A DNA stretch of 64,000 bases from NCBI RefSeq assembly GCF_002958735.1, contig NZ_PPGH01000035.1:150001-214000 (forward strand). Direction: 5' to 3'. The stretch comes from Chromatium okenii. Its GTDB lineage: Bacteria; Pseudomonadota; Gammaproteobacteria; Chromatiales; Chromatiaceae. Below the pieces are notes generated by a model, which was not told where the DNA came from, searched no databases, and was given only the letters and a program-made list of their open reading frames with translations. The position numbers and the translations under genes are program-made. Within the stretch, counting starts at the first letter, position 1. Every line of letters begins with the position of its first letter. Shown in pieces: positions 47,056 to 56,822 of the stretch.

Positions 47056-47967
47056 ATGAATCACGTCACCCAGCTACCGCTGCGGCGCTATCCCGCGCCA
47101 GCGGCAATTCTCGAAGTGTTGCATCCAATTACATGGTTTCCGCCGATGTGGGCATTTACCTGCGGCGTCGTTTCCTCCGGTCAGCCGATTGCCGCGCAGT
47201 GGCTGCTGGTGTTGATCGGCATCGTCTTTGCGGGGCCGCTGATGTGCGCCACCAGTCAGGTCGTCAACGATTGGTATGACCGCGACGTGGACGCGATTAA
47301 CGAGCCGTATCGCCCGATCCCGTCGGGGCGCATTCCCGGCAAATGGGGCTTTTATCTGTCGCTGATTTGGACGGCAGTGTCGCTGACTTTGGCTTATTTT
47401 CTCGGCACTTGGGTATTTGGCGCGGCGCTGATCGGCATGACGATTGCGTGGATTTACAGCGCCCCGCCGCTGCGTCTGAAAGCCAACGGCTGGTGGGGCA
47501 ATCTCGCGGCGGGCATTTCGTATGAAGGGCTGGCGTGGTTCACCGGCGCGACGTTGATGATCGGCGGCGCGATGCCGGAGTGGCCGATTTTGGCGCTGGC
47601 GCTGCTCTACAGCCTCGGCGCTCACGGAATTATGACCCTCAACGATTTCAAGGCGATTGAGGGCGATATTCAAATGGGTGTGCGTTCGCTGCCGGTGCAG
47701 CTCGGCGTGGACGGCGCAGCGCGAGTCGCGTGTCTGGTGATGGGACTGCCGCAAGTAGTGGTCATCGCGCTGTTGTATTCATGGGACAAACCCGTTCACG
47801 CGCTCGCCGTTGGCATCATTCTGCTGATTCAGGTGGCGCTGATGGTGCGTTTTCTCGGCAGTCCGCGTGAGCGGGCGACGTGGTTTAGCGGCTTGGGCGT
47901 GAGCGTGTACGTCATCGGCATGATGATCAGCGCCTTTGCGGTGCGCGGCATGGCGCAAACAGTTTGA
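47056..47967 (+). CDS. bchG: Bacteriochlorophyll synthase
   Basis: UbiA-family membrane prenyltransferase that esterifies bacteriochlorophyllide a with geranylgeranyl (or phytyl) diphosphate. 303 aa with about eight membrane segments. The first Asp motif is NDWYDRDVDAINEPYRPIPSGRI; the second is NDFKAIEGDIQMGVRSLPVQLG. HPITWFPPMWAFTCGV at the N-terminus is typical. 12 bases after ppsR, so probably cotranscribed. Confidence 0.96.
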   Translation: MNHVTQLPLRRYPAPAAILEVLHPITWFPPMWAFTCGVVSSGQPIAAQWLLVLIGIVFAGPLMCATSQVVNDWYDRDVDAINEPYRPIPSGRIPGKWGFYLSLIWTAVSLTLAYFLGTWVFGAALIGMTIAWIYSAPPLRLKANGWWGNLAAGISYEGLAWFTGATLMIGGAMPEWPILALALLYSLGAHGIMTLNDFKAIEGDIQMGVRSLPVQLGVDGAARVACLVMGLPQVVVIALLYSWDKPVHALAVGIILLIQVALMVRFLGSPRERATWFSGLGVSVYVIGMMISAFAVRGMAQTV

Positions 47968-47998
47968 TTTTTATTGATTTCTAGCAACGGAATCTGTC

Positions 47999-49192
47999 AT
48001 GGCAAATGTTGAAACCTTTGATGTAGTCGTGATTGGCGGCGGTCCCGCTGGCGCGACGGCGGCGACCGATCTCGCCAAACTGGGACGCTCGGTGCTGTTG
48101 CTGGATCGCGCTGGGCGGATCAAACCCTGTGGCGGCGCGATTCCGCCGCAAGCGATGCGCGAGTTTGAGATTCCCGAATCGATGCTGGCGAGTCAGGTCA
48201 ATTCGGCGCGGATGGTGTCGCCGACGGATCGTACGGTGGACATGCCCATCAACGGCGGCTACGTCGGAATGGTGGATCGTGAACATTTTGATGAATGGCT
48301 GCGCGAGCGGGCAGCGACGGCTGGCGCGACGCGGCGCACCGGCACCTTTGAGCAGATTGAACGCGACACGGACGGCACGGCGCTGGTCTGTTATCGCCCC
48401 GGTCAAGGTCGCAGCGGCAGCGATTCCGAGCGGGTGCGGGCGCGAGCGGTGATTGGCGCAGATGGCGCACATTCCTCTGTCGCCAAGCAGTGCATTCCCG
48501 GCTCGGAAGGCATGAAATTTGTTTCCGCATATCACGAAATCGTGCGCACCCCGGCGGGTTTCGATGGCACCCGCTGCGACGTTTATTATCAGGGCGACAT
48601 TTCACCGGATTTCTACGGCTGGGTGTTTCCGCACGGTGCGACCGTCAGCGTCGGCGTTGGCACGGCGGTTGAAGGATTTTCGCTGCGCTCGGCCTGCACC
48701 GAATTACGCCGTCGCGCCGGATTAGCCGACGCGGAAACGTTGCGCCGCGAAGGTGCGCCGATTCCGTTGGAGCCGCTGCGCTGTTGGGATAACGGACGCG
48801 ACATCGTGTTGGCGGGTGACGCAGCGGGCGTGGTCGCGCCAGCGTCGGGTGAAGGCATTTATTACGCACTGGCAGGCGGACGCTTGGCGGGTGAAGCAGT
48901 GGCGGAATTCTTGACCACCGGCAAAGCGGCAGCGCTGCAATCGGCGCGAAAAAAGTTTATGAAAGCGCACGGTAAAGTGTTTTGGGTATTGGGCATTATG
49001 CAGCGGTTTTGGTATGCGAATGACAAACGGCGCGAGCGATTTGTCAGTTTATGTGCCGATCCCGATATTCAATATCTGACGTGGGAAGCGTATATGAATA
49101 AGCGGCTGGTAAAAGCGCGTCCCGGCGCACATTTGCGGATTTTCTTTAAAGATATGGCGCATTTATTAGGGATTGTATCGCCGCGTTCTTGA
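47999..49192 (+). CDS. bchP: Geranylgeranyl reductase
   Basis: FAD/NADPH enzyme that reduces the geranylgeranyl tail of bacteriochlorophyll to phytyl. 397 aa; N-terminal FAD motif VVIGGGPAGATAATDLAKLG, RIKPCGGAIPPQAM, and the second FAD motif IVLAGDAAGVVAPASGEGIYYAL. 31 bases after bchG; tRNA-Arg follows 23 bases after the stop. Confidence 0.95.
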   Translation: MANVETFDVVVIGGGPAGATAATDLAKLGRSVLLLDRAGRIKPCGGAIPPQAMREFEIPESMLASQVNSARMVSPTDRTVDMPINGGYVGMVDREHFDEWLRERAATAGATRRTGTFEQIERDTDGTALVCYRPGQGRSGSDSERVRARAVIGADGAHSSVAKQCIPGSEGMKFVSAYHEIVRTPAGFDGTRCDVYYQGDISPDFYGWVFPHGATVSVGVGTAVEGFSLRSACTELRRRAGLADAETLRREGAPIPLEPLRCWDNGRDIVLAGDAAGVVAPASGEGIYYALAGGRLAGEAVAEFLTTGKAAALQSARKKFMKAHGKVFWVLGIMQRFWYANDKRRERFVSLCADPDIQYLTWEAYMNKRLVKARPGAHLRIFFKDMAHLLGIVSPRS

Positions 49193-49215
49193 ATCTGTTT
49201 TAAGGAATTGGTTTT

Positions 49216-49292
49216 GCCCTTGTAGCTCAGTTGGATAGAGCGATCGCCTCCTAAGCGGTAGGTCACAGGTTCAATTCCTGTCGAGGGCACCA
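49216..49292 (+). tRNA. tRNA-Arg (anticodon CCT)
   Basis: 77-nt cloverleaf with encoded CCA: acceptor GCCCTTG/CGAGGGC; anticodon stem ATCGC/GCGGT around CTCCTAA (CCT, reads AGG); T-arm ACAGGTTCAATTCCTGT. No separate promoter is obvious in the 23 bases after bchP. Confidence 0.97.
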
Positions 49293-49315
49293 CACCAGCA
49301 CATTGCGTCCATAAA

Positions 49316-49343
49316 AAAGGGTTAGCTAAAAAGCTAACCCTTT
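49316..49343. terminator. Bidirectional terminator between two convergent tRNAs
   Basis: Stem AAAGGGTTAGCT/AGCTAACCCTTT (12 bp) with a 4-base A loop, followed by GTTTTTT on the plus strand and TTTTAT on the minus strand. It serves tRNA-Arg from the left and rpoD/tRNA-Ile2 from the right. Confidence 0.88.
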
Positions 49344-49349
49344 GTTTTT

Positions 49350-49425
49350 TGGTAGGCCGTGTAGGATTTGAACCTACGACCAAGAGATTATGAGTCTCCT
49401 GCTCTCACCACTGAGCTAACGGCCC
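49350..49425 (-). tRNA. tRNA-Ile2 (anticodon CAT, lysidine type)
   Basis: 76 nt with encoded CCA; acceptor GGGCCGT/ACGGCCT; anticodon stem GGAGA/TCTCT around CTCATAA. The body TTAGCTCAGTGGTGAGAGCAG and AATCTCTTGGTCG follows E. coli ileX, so the CAT is taken as the Ile AUA decoder modified by TilS rather than elongator Met. 16 bases downstream of rpoD, same strand. Confidence 0.85.
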
Positions 49426-49441
49426 AAAATCAGTCATGCCA

Positions 49442-51298
49442 TCAATCTGCATCTAAGAAGCTGCGCAGTTTATCAGAGCGTGTCGGATGACGCAGCTTGC
49501 GTAATGCTTTTGCTTCAATCTGGCGAATACGTTCGCGGGTGACATCGAATTGTTTACCCACTTCTTCCAATGTGTGATCGGTATTCATATCAATCCCAAA
49601 GCGCATCCGCAGCACCTTTGCTTCGCGGGAAGTCAGGCTGGCAAGCATGTTTTGCGTCGCTTCGCGCAAACCCTCCGCCGTTGCCGAATCCACTGGCGAA
49701 ATCACTCCTGCATCTTCAATGAAATCACCGAGATGCGAATCTTCGTCATCGCCAATCGGGGTTTCCATCGAAATCGGTTCCTTGGCGATTTTTAATACTT
49801 TGCGCACCTTATCTTCGGGCATTTCCATTCGCGTTGCCAATTCTTCCGGCGTCGCTTCGCGTCCCATTTCCTGAATCATCTGCCGCGAAATACGATTGAG
49901 TTTGTTAATCGTTTCGATCATGTGTACCGGAATACGAATGGTGCGAGCTTGATCGGCAATAGAACGGGTAATCGCTTGACGAATCCACCACGTTGCGTAA
50001 GTAGAAAATTTATAACCGCGCCGGTATTCAAATTTATCTACTGCCTTCATTAAACCGATATTGCCTTCCTGAATGAGATCAAGGAATTGTAAACCGCGAT
50101 TGGTGTACTTTTTCGCAATGGAAATCACCAAGCGCAAATTGGCTTCTACCATTTCCTTTTTTGCTCGCCGCGCTTTCGCTTCACCAATCGACATCTTGCG
50201 ATTGACTTCTTTAATTTCACCCACCGTCAAAATGTTTTCGTGTTCAATATCCTGAAGTTTGCGTTGAGCGCGGCGAATATCGGTTGCCAATTCAGTCAAA
50301 CGCGGAACGTAAGGTTGACCACTGCTCAAATGTTGATCGAGCCAACCCATATTAGTTTCGTTTTTCGGAAAACTATCAATAAATAATTTGCGTGGCATTC
50401 CCGCCTGCTCAATACACAGCGCCATCAATTGACGTTCCTGTGTGCGAATGCGTTCAATCGTTTGCCGCAAAATCTCAGTCAATTCTTGAAATACAGAAGC
50501 GACTAATTTGAATTGCAAAAACACTTCTGAAACTTCCGCCATTGCAGCACGCGAACGCGCATCATCACGCCCGTGTTCTTCTAATGCAGTGCGCAATACG
50601 CCAAAACGCTCGCGTAATAATTGCGCCCGTGCTGCGGCATCTTCTGGATCAGGACCGGTATACACCGGCGCAGCGCTCTCATCTTCATCATCATCTTCAT
50701 CTGAATCAGTCGTTTCGAGTACAGTTTTATCCAATGGAATTGCAGTATCGACAACCACCACCGGCGGCGGCACTGCTACTTCATCATCGCCATCATTAAA
50801 TCCAGAAATCACATCGGTTAAACGGGTTTCTTCACGCTCAACCCGATCAAAAATTTCAATGAGTTTTTCAACGGTGCGCGGATAAACTGATAACGCAGCC
50901 AATACTTGATTTAATCCATCTTCAATACGTTTGGCGATTTGCAATTCACCTTCACGGGTTAACAATTCAACCGTACCCATTTCGCGCATATACATTCGCA
51001 CCGGATCAGTGGTGCGACCAAACTCACTATCAACGGTGGCAAGGGCAGCGGCAGCAGCCTCGGCAGCATCATCATCGGAAACAGCGGAATCGCTCAGAGT
51101 ATGATCAACCACATCAGGCGCAATTTCCTGCACCATGATGCCCATCTCGTTAATCATTCGAATGATGTCTTCGATTTGATCGGTTTCGACAATACCGGAA
51201 GGCAGGTGATCGTTGACCTCGGAATAGGTCAGATAACCCTGTTCCTTGCCCTTGGCGATCAGTTGCTTCAGTTGCGACTGCTGCTGTTCTTGATCCAT
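49442..51298 (-). CDS. rpoD: RNA polymerase sigma factor RpoD (sigma70)
   Basis: Primary sigma factor, 618 aa. ATG 51298 ([33 protein letters not shown], region 1.1) is preferred over an unconserved 22-codon extension. Region 1.2 [21 protein letters not shown]; region 2 [57 protein letters not shown]; region 4.2 [31 protein letters not shown] very acidic spacer ([10 protein letters not shown]) lies in the non-conserved region. It recognises the -10/-35 elements listed in this window. Confidence 0.98.
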   Translation of the reverse strand: MDQEQQQSQLKQLIAKGKEQGYLTYSEVNDHLPSGIVETDQIEDIIRMINEMGIMVQEIAPDVVDHTLSDSAVSDDDAAEAAAAALATVDSEFGRTTDPVRMYMREMGTVELLTREGELQIAKRIEDGLNQVLAALSVYPRTVEKLIEIFDRVEREETRLTDVISGFNDGDDEVAVPPPVVVVDTAIPLDKTVLETTDSDEDDDEDESAAPVYTGPDPEDAAARAQLLRERFGVLRTALEEHGRDDARSRAAMAEVSEVFLQFKLVASVFQELTEILRQTIERIRTQERQLMALCIEQAGMPRKLFIDSFPKNETNMGWLDQHLSSGQPYVPRLTELATDIRRAQRKLQDIEHENILTVGEIKEVNRKMSIGEAKARRAKKEMVEANLRLVISIAKKYTNRGLQFLDLIQEGNIGLMKAVDKFEYRRGYKFSTYATWWIRQAITRSIADQARTIRIPVHMIETINKLNRISRQMIQEMGREATPEELATRMEMPEDKVRKVLKIAKEPISMETPIGDDEDSHLGDFIEDAGVISPVDSATAEGLREATQNMLASLTSREAKVLRMRFGIDMNTDHTLEEVGKQFDVTRERIRQIEAKALRKLRHPTRSDKLRSFLDAD

Positions 51299-51382
51299 GG
51301 GATACCTTAAATCAATAAAAACGCTGGGGGAAGCGGATGAAAAGTTAACTAGAAATTGTAGCACTAATCGCCTGTTTCAACC

Positions 51383-51550
51383 GTGCGTTTAGTCGCACAA
51401 CCTGACGCTGAAGGTGATGACCCTTTAACTTGGTCAGTAGCGGCACAACGCGAGAACTTGCAAGCAACAAACTGCTTGCACTATTCGCAACACTGGCGCG
51501 AACAGTTCGGCACAATGGGCATTCAGCAAAATCTCGTTGAGGATAAATAG
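51383..51550 (+). CDS. Possible 55-aa small protein upstream of the GH13 gene
   Basis: Frame from GTG 51383 to TAG 51548-51550, directly abutting the TTG start of the glycosidase. Translation begins VRLVAQPDAEGDDPLTWSVA and ends GIQQNLVEDK. It is soluble-looking and balanced in composition, with no recognised domain. No clear Shine-Dalgarno sequence is seen. The rpoD promoter must also lie in this interval, so it may be chance. Confidence 0.25.
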   Translation: MRLVAQPDAEGDDPLTWSVAAQRENLQATNCLHYSQHWREQFGTMGIQQNLVEDK

Positions 51551-53710
51551 TTGTCAGATTTAATCATTCATTTTGAAAAGCCCTGTGATTGGGCTAAAAC
51601 GGTTCATGTGCATTATTGGAGTGGTCACAACGACGGCATTGAAAGTGCATGGCCTGGTGTGGCGATGGAGCCAGTTGAAGGCAATTGGTTTCGTTATCGG
51701 TTTTCAGGATTAAAAGCACTGCATCTAGTATTTAATGATGCACAAGGACGGCAAACATCTGATCAATTCCGCGCAGTAAATGGTTGGTTTGATGCAATCG
51801 GTCATTGGTCGCCCACTAAACCCGCTGCGCGTCTACCAGCACCCACAAAAACTTATCCACCAGCGCCACGTTATCAGGTTGCAGCAGCATTGCGTCCACT
51901 GCAAGAACGCACTGATTTTCGTGAAGAAACGATTTATTTTCTATTGACCACGCGCTTTTATGATGGTGATCCATCCAATAATTTTTTCTGCCGAGATCGG
52001 ATTGAATTTGATGCGAATGGAAAACCAATTGATCCGCACTGGCGCGGCGATTTCAAAGGATTAATTCAGCGTTTGGATTACATCCGCGATCTTGGTTTCA
52101 CAGCGATTTGGATTACACCACCAGTTGAAAACCGATCTGGATTGGATTATCACGGGTATCATGCGTATGACTGGACGCGTATTGATCCGCGTTTAGAATC
52201 GCCCGATGCCACTTATCAAGATTTAATTGATGCTGCGCATTCAAAAGGCATTAAGATCATTCAAGATGTGGTGGTGAATCATTCCTGTCAATACGGAATA
52301 CGCGGGCAGGTACATATTGATCATTTGCCAATTAAATACTATGTGCCGCACGGTTCAGAACCGCAGCGCGTGAATCACGGTCCGTATCAAGGCTGCCTCG
52401 GCAATTACGCATGGGCGAACCACGATGACATTGATAATCCGCTTGCGCCGGAATGGTACCGCGAGCGCCACGTCCGCGATCCAGACGGCATCGAGCCGCT
52501 TGTTGATCCGAAAACCGGCGAAACTGTCCCGAAAGCGGGTTATCAGCCGGGGCGTTTTTTCGGCGTTGATGCGCAATCGCTCGATCCAAATTGGTATCAC
52601 CAAGACGGGTTTATTTGCGGCGGCGATTGGGAAAGTGCGCATCCGTTGCAGCAAAAACATCTCGCTGGCGACTGCATCGACCTCGCCACCGAACGCCAAA
52701 ATGTGAAGGATTATCTGATTGATGCAATCAATTGCTATTTGGATATGGGCGTTGATGCGCTGCGCATTGACACCGTGAAACACGTTGAGCGCGATAATTT
52801 GCTCGAATACGTCAATGCGTGGAAAGCGCACAAACCGGGGCTATTTGTTTTTGGTGAAAATTTGGTGAAGGGCTACGGTTTCGGCGATCTCGGCGGCGGT
52901 GATAACGGACCGTCGCAGATTCGTCCGTGGTGGTACACGCGGCTGGGTCACGATCCGCGTGATCCCGAATCCGGCGGTGATTCTGGGTTTCCGCAATTGG
53001 ATTTTGGGCTGTTTTCAACCTTCCGCGATACCGTCAGCAAAGGCACTTACGCGGGCAGCGCACAAATTCTCGGCATGGATTGGATTTACGGTGACGTGAC
53101 CCAGCTCGTCACCTTTCTGCAAAACCACGATGTCGGCCCAGATAACGATTTCAAATATCGCTTCAAAGGCGAGCAGTGGATGGCTGCGGCAGCGTATAAC
53201 CTGATTTGGACGGTGCGCGGCATTCCGTGTCTGTATTACGGCGAGGAAATCGAGTTCATGCGCGGCGCACCGCAAGACGTTGAAGGAGAACGCGATGTGC
53301 TCAGTCAAACCGGCCGCGCTTATTTTGGCGACCATCTCTCCGATGAACGCATCAGCCACACGCAAGCGCATCCTATTTATCGCCACATTCAACGCCTCAA
53401 CTTAATTCGTCGCACCATTCCGGCGCTGCAAAAAGCGCGGATGAGCCATCTGGCCGAATGGGGCAGCGGAATGCGTTTCGTGCGCGATCATTCTGAAACC
53501 GGCAGCTACGTCGTGGTCGGGCTGGCGATTGGCAGCGATCAACAAATTGCCATCGAAGGCGTCCCCGCAGGGATTTACCGCGACGCCGTGACTGGCGCCG
53601 AAATCCACAGCGACGGACGTTTGGGATTCATGGTGAAGGCAAATTCCGCCGGAATTTACGTGCTCAACGGTCCCGGCAAAATCGGTGAAGATGGAGTGTA
53701 TTTACGTTGA
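51551..53710 (+). CDS. GH13 alpha-amylase-family glycosidase with N-terminal carbohydrate-binding domain
   Basis: 719 aa, no signal peptide, so cytoplasmic. Residues 1-85 resemble a starch-binding module (HVHYWSG, WPGVAMEPVEGNWFRYRFSG). The GH13 barrel holds region I DVVVNH (about 239), region II LRIDTVKH with the nucleophile Asp (about 407), region III FGEN with the acid Glu (about 435) and region IV QNHD (about 526). The catalytic triad is complete. TTG 51551 is 9 bases after GAGG. Specificity within alpha-glucan hydrolysis/transfer cannot be read; a role in glycogen use is inferred. Its stop overlaps the next gene. Confidence 0.9.
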   Translation: MSDLIIHFEKPCDWAKTVHVHYWSGHNDGIESAWPGVAMEPVEGNWFRYRFSGLKALHLVFNDAQGRQTSDQFRAVNGWFDAIGHWSPTKPAARLPAPTKTYPPAPRYQVAAALRPLQERTDFREETIYFLLTTRFYDGDPSNNFFCRDRIEFDANGKPIDPHWRGDFKGLIQRLDYIRDLGFTAIWITPPVENRSGLDYHGYHAYDWTRIDPRLESPDATYQDLIDAAHSKGIKIIQDVVVNHSCQYGIRGQVHIDHLPIKYYVPHGSEPQRVNHGPYQGCLGNYAWANHDDIDNPLAPEWYRERHVRDPDGIEPLVDPKTGETVPKAGYQPGRFFGVDAQSLDPNWYHQDGFICGGDWESAHPLQQKHLAGDCIDLATERQNVKDYLIDAINCYLDMGVDALRIDTVKHVERDNLLEYVNAWKAHKPGLFVFGENLVKGYGFGDLGGGDNGPSQIRPWWYTRLGHDPRDPESGGDSGFPQLDFGLFSTFRDTVSKGTYAGSAQILGMDWIYGDVTQLVTFLQNHDVGPDNDFKYRFKGEQWMAAAAYNLIWTVRGIPCLYYGEEIEFMRGAPQDVEGERDVLSQTGRAYFGDHLSDERISHTQAHPIYRHIQRLNLIRRTIPALQKARMSHLAEWGSGMRFVRDHSETGSYVVVGLAIGSDQQIAIEGVPAGIYRDAVTGAEIHSDGRLGFMVKANSAGIYVLNGPGKIGEDGVYLR

Positions 53711-54633
53711 ACAACAATAACTTGCATTTGCCAGAAGCCCTCGCTGCCCCGCGCCAGCATTTCCTCACCGCCAGCGGCGAACGCATCGCTTATTACGCCG
53801 ACACCAGTGGCACTGGGCGTCCGCTGGTGCTGATTCACAGCATTAACGCCGCGCCGAGCAGCTTTGAATTGCAACCACTGTTTGCGCATTATCAAGGGCA
53901 ACGTCCAGTTTACAGCCTTGATTTAATTGGCTTTGGTCATTCCGAGCGCCCTGATTGCGCCTACACGCCAGCCCGATTTAGCGCCGTGATTGCGGAATTT
54001 CTGACCAAGGTTGTCCAGCAACCGGCGGATGTGCTGGCGCTGTCATTGAGCAGCGAATTTGCGGCCCGCGCCACGCTCGCTGCGCCAGCGTTGGTGCATT
54101 CACTGGTGCTAATTTCGCCCACTGGATTTATGACGCGCCCGCTGCCGAGCGCCCGCGCTGCTCGCATCACGCACCGATTGCTGCGTCTGCCCGGATTAAG
54201 CCAGTGGCTTTATAACCTCGTCGCCTCGCGGCGCAGCATTCGTTATTTTCTGGGACGTTCCTTCGTTGGCGCAGTGCCGGAGGCGCTGATTGATTACGCC
54301 CACGCGACTGCGCATCAGCCCGGCGCTCGCCACGCGCCGCTCACCTTTTTATCCATGCAATTGTTTACACCAGACGCCCCAGCGCAGCTTTACGATCGGT
54401 TGGCGCTGCCAGTGTTGGTCATCGCCGATCAAGACCCGTACATCACTTTTGAACGGTTGGATGCGTTTGTCGCTGCGCATTCGACATGGCGTTCGGTCTC
54501 GCTCGCGCCACATTTAGGAATGCCCCAGTGGGAAAAACTGCCGGAAGTGGTTGCAGCATTAGCGCAGTTTTGGGAACAGGTTGAAGTCGGGAAATCGTCG
54601 TTAAACTCAGATTCGAGGCGCGTTCATGATTAA
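53707..54633 (+). CDS. Alpha/beta hydrolase with atypical nucleophile elbow
   Basis: 308 aa. Alpha/beta-hydrolase fold: GRPLVLIHSINAAPSSFELQPLF (oxyanion region), YSLDLIGFGHSERPD, late acid VIADQDPYI and candidate His in APHLGMPQWEKL. The nucleophile elbow, normally GxSxG, reads ALSLSSEFAAR here, lacking both Gly. Substrate unknown; the altered elbow may mean low or different activity. TTG start overlaps the GH13 stop by 4 bases; the 3' end overlaps the HDOD gene by 8. Confidence 0.8.
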   Translation: MNNNNLHLPEALAAPRQHFLTASGERIAYYADTSGTGRPLVLIHSINAAPSSFELQPLFAHYQGQRPVYSLDLIGFGHSERPDCAYTPARFSAVIAEFLTKVVQQPADVLALSLSSEFAARATLAAPALVHSLVLISPTGFMTRPLPSARAARITHRLLRLPGLSQWLYNLVASRRSIRYFLGRSFVGAVPEALIDYAHATAHQPGARHAPLTFLSMQLFTPDAPAQLYDRLALPVLVIADQDPYITFERLDAFVAAHSTWRSVSLAPHLGMPQWEKLPEVVAALAQFWEQVEVGKSSLNSDSRRVHD

Positions 54634-55474
54634 GCAATATCCATCAAAACCGGAGCTTGAAACGGCGTTCAAAACCATTCGCCAAGCGCAGGTGCCACAG
54701 ATTCCTGATGTTGTGCTGGCGCTGCGGGCGGAACTCGCTCGCACCGAGCCAAACGTCAAGGCAGTTGCCAATCTCATCGCCCAAGATTTGGCGCTGACCG
54801 GTCAAATTTTGAAACGGGTTAACTCGCCGCTGTTTGCGCTCTCAAACAAGATCACCGGTGTTCAGCAAGCCGTGGCATTGATAGGCATCAATCGTCTGGT
54901 CAATTTAGTCACTGCCGAAGCAGTCGAACGGTTGCTGGAACATCCGCCGGGCGCAGCGCGAGTCATTTGGGAATCGATCATGGAACAGGCGCAGGTCGCA
55001 GTGACCATTGCGCAGAAAGTGACCAATCTCAATTTAGAAGAAGTGTATCTATTCGGCATCATGCACGATGTCGGCAGCTTGATTTTCGCTGAACAATTAG
55101 ACAATTACGGCTATGAATGGGTGCTGCGTTCTGGTTCGCCACAGTCGTTGCTGGCGCATGAGCAAGCTGCGCTTGGCGTCGATCACACGACTGTTGGCTT
55201 TCTGCTGGCGAGCATCTGGCAGCTTCCCGATCACCTCACGCTGGCGATTTACCATCATCACGCAGCGAATTATCAGCAACTGGAAGATTCCCGGGTGCGG
55301 GCATTGGTCGCCATCACCCAATTGACTCATGCGCTGATGGCGCTGCCGTTTGGCACGCACGACCAGCCAGAAATGCTGACGTATCGTGATCGCGGACGCT
55401 TGGAACTAGATATTTCTGAAGAAGATTGGGCGGGTTTATGCAAACACGCGATGGAAGGAAGTTGGCCGGGCTAA
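54626..55474 (+). CDS. HDOD-domain signalling protein
   Basis: 282 aa; an HDOD domain (about 20-215) with QIPDVVLALRAELARTEPNVKAVANLIAQDLALTGQILKRVNSPLFAL and FGIMHDVGSLIFAEQ. HDOD proteins are HD-related modules usually without the full catalytic metal set, linked to signalling and stress. No receiver, GGDEF or EAL domain is attached. Third gene of the glycosidase operon, all starts overlapping. A weak 7-bp hairpin (55484-55501) follows. Confidence 0.85.
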   Translation: MIKQYPSKPELETAFKTIRQAQVPQIPDVVLALRAELARTEPNVKAVANLIAQDLALTGQILKRVNSPLFALSNKITGVQQAVALIGINRLVNLVTAEAVERLLEHPPGAARVIWESIMEQAQVAVTIAQKVTNLNLEEVYLFGIMHDVGSLIFAEQLDNYGYEWVLRSGSPQSLLAHEQAALGVDHTTVGFLLASIWQLPDHLTLAIYHHHAANYQQLEDSRVRALVAITQLTHALMALPFGTHDQPEMLTYRDRGRLELDISEEDWAGLCKHAMEGSWPG

Positions 55475-55519
55475 ATGACACGCCGAATGCCACTGCATTC
55501 GACGCGACCACATACGAAA

Positions 55520-56580
55520 TCAGCCGTTGGTGCGAGAATCGGTAAGTGACATCACCCGTACCTGTTTCGCAACGCTGGCGCTGAGTTTTGCGCCAGTACC
55601 GGCAGGCACTTTCAACTGATTGATGTCTTTATTGCCGAACCAGCTAGATTTAATTTCAGGATTCAGGCGCTGAATCTCCGCAAAATCCACGCCGCTGGAA
55701 GTGGCAACCCGCACCAGATTCATCGGCTCGCGTGACACCAGCATTTCTGCACGCGGACGATCAGCAATTGCGGGCAGCGTCAAACCGTATTGACGCGCAT
55801 CGGTGACTAAACGGGCAGTGGCGAGAATTTGCGGCACATATTGTCGGGTTTCTTGCGGCAGATCGAGCGACCAAAAATCGGTGGCTTTTCCTGCACGGCG
55901 ATTGGCTTCGATCGCAGCATCCACGCGCCCAGGGCCGCAGTTATACGCCGCCATCGCCAGTTCCCAATTGCCATCAAAACGTCGATTTAATTGCGCGAGA
56001 TAATCCAACGCAGCACGCGTGGAGGCGACGACATCGCGGCGCTCATCGGTATCATGGTCAAGTCGCAACCCCATTTCACGGGCGGTGTAAGGCATAAACT
56101 GCCACATGCCGCCAGCCGCTTTGGGTGAAGTCGCCGCTGGGTTATAACGGCTTTCGACGTGTGGCAGCAGCGCCAGCTCCATCGGAAACCCGCGCCGTTC
56201 GATTTCATTCACGATGGTTGAGAGATAAGGCGTTGCTTTACCAGACATCTTTTCTAAATAGCGCGGATCACGGCGAAACTGGTTCAGCATGGAGTCGATG
56301 CGCGTGTCTGCGTGTAGATCAAGACGCATTCCCGAACGTACTCGATTCCACAAATCAGCGCCGTTCCCAGCGGACACTTCGGTACGAACGACGCGGCGAG
56401 TATTAATCGTGTTGCCAGCAATATCGCGGGCGGGTCTGACAAAGCCATATTCACGCGCAGAAACCGCACCAGAATAGGTTTGAAATGTCTGTGGAGACAT
56501 TCGGCTGACTGGCGCAGCCGGTTAACAGCGGTAATGCAAGGATACCCAGCGCGTAGGCGCTGCGCCCAAAAACGTCGCAT
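55520..56580 (-). CDS. mltD: Membrane-bound lytic transglycosylase MltD-like, frameshifted N-terminus
   Basis: Cleaves the MurNAc-GlcNAc bond of peptidoglycan. The main frame (326 codons, from 56500) carries the SLT domain: MELALLPHVESRYNPAATSPKAAGGMWQFMPYTAREMGLRLD with catalytic Glu, and AAYNCGPGRVDAAI. It ends just after a single LysM-like segment. The lipoprotein signal is in other frames: ATG 56580 gives MRRF, then after a one-base change GRSAYALGILALPLLTGC, a good lipobox, and a second change restores the SLT frame. Removing one T from the TTTTT near 56570 repairs the first. Either two sequence errors or a damaged signal; the catalytic body is intact. Confidence 0.82.
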
Positions 56581-56822
56581 CAAGCATGAAAACCCATCTG
56601 CTTTTCACTAACTATTTGATTAAATGACATATTATTTTTGCACCACGCATCATACGCAAAGGGCTGGATAATTCCAGACACCGCCACCTGCTGCGACCCG
56701 CTAATTTCACGACAACGCTGGGGATCGTGAGTACCATGAATGCTTGATTAAAGGGGTATGATGGCTAGTGCATAGTAAATAAAAAGTTTACAAATACTAA
56801 CAATTGTTGATAATTGTATTCC

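Noticed and set aside
47074..47754. A 226-codon minus-strand frame opposite bchG.
   Set aside because: Arg/His-rich shadow of bchG with no motif.
49350..49425. Elongator tRNA-Met for the CAT anticodon gene after rpoD.
   Set aside because: Body and anticodon arm follow E. coli tRNA-Ile2 (ileX) more closely than tRNA-Met; lysidine type is preferred, though a TilS identity test was not possible.
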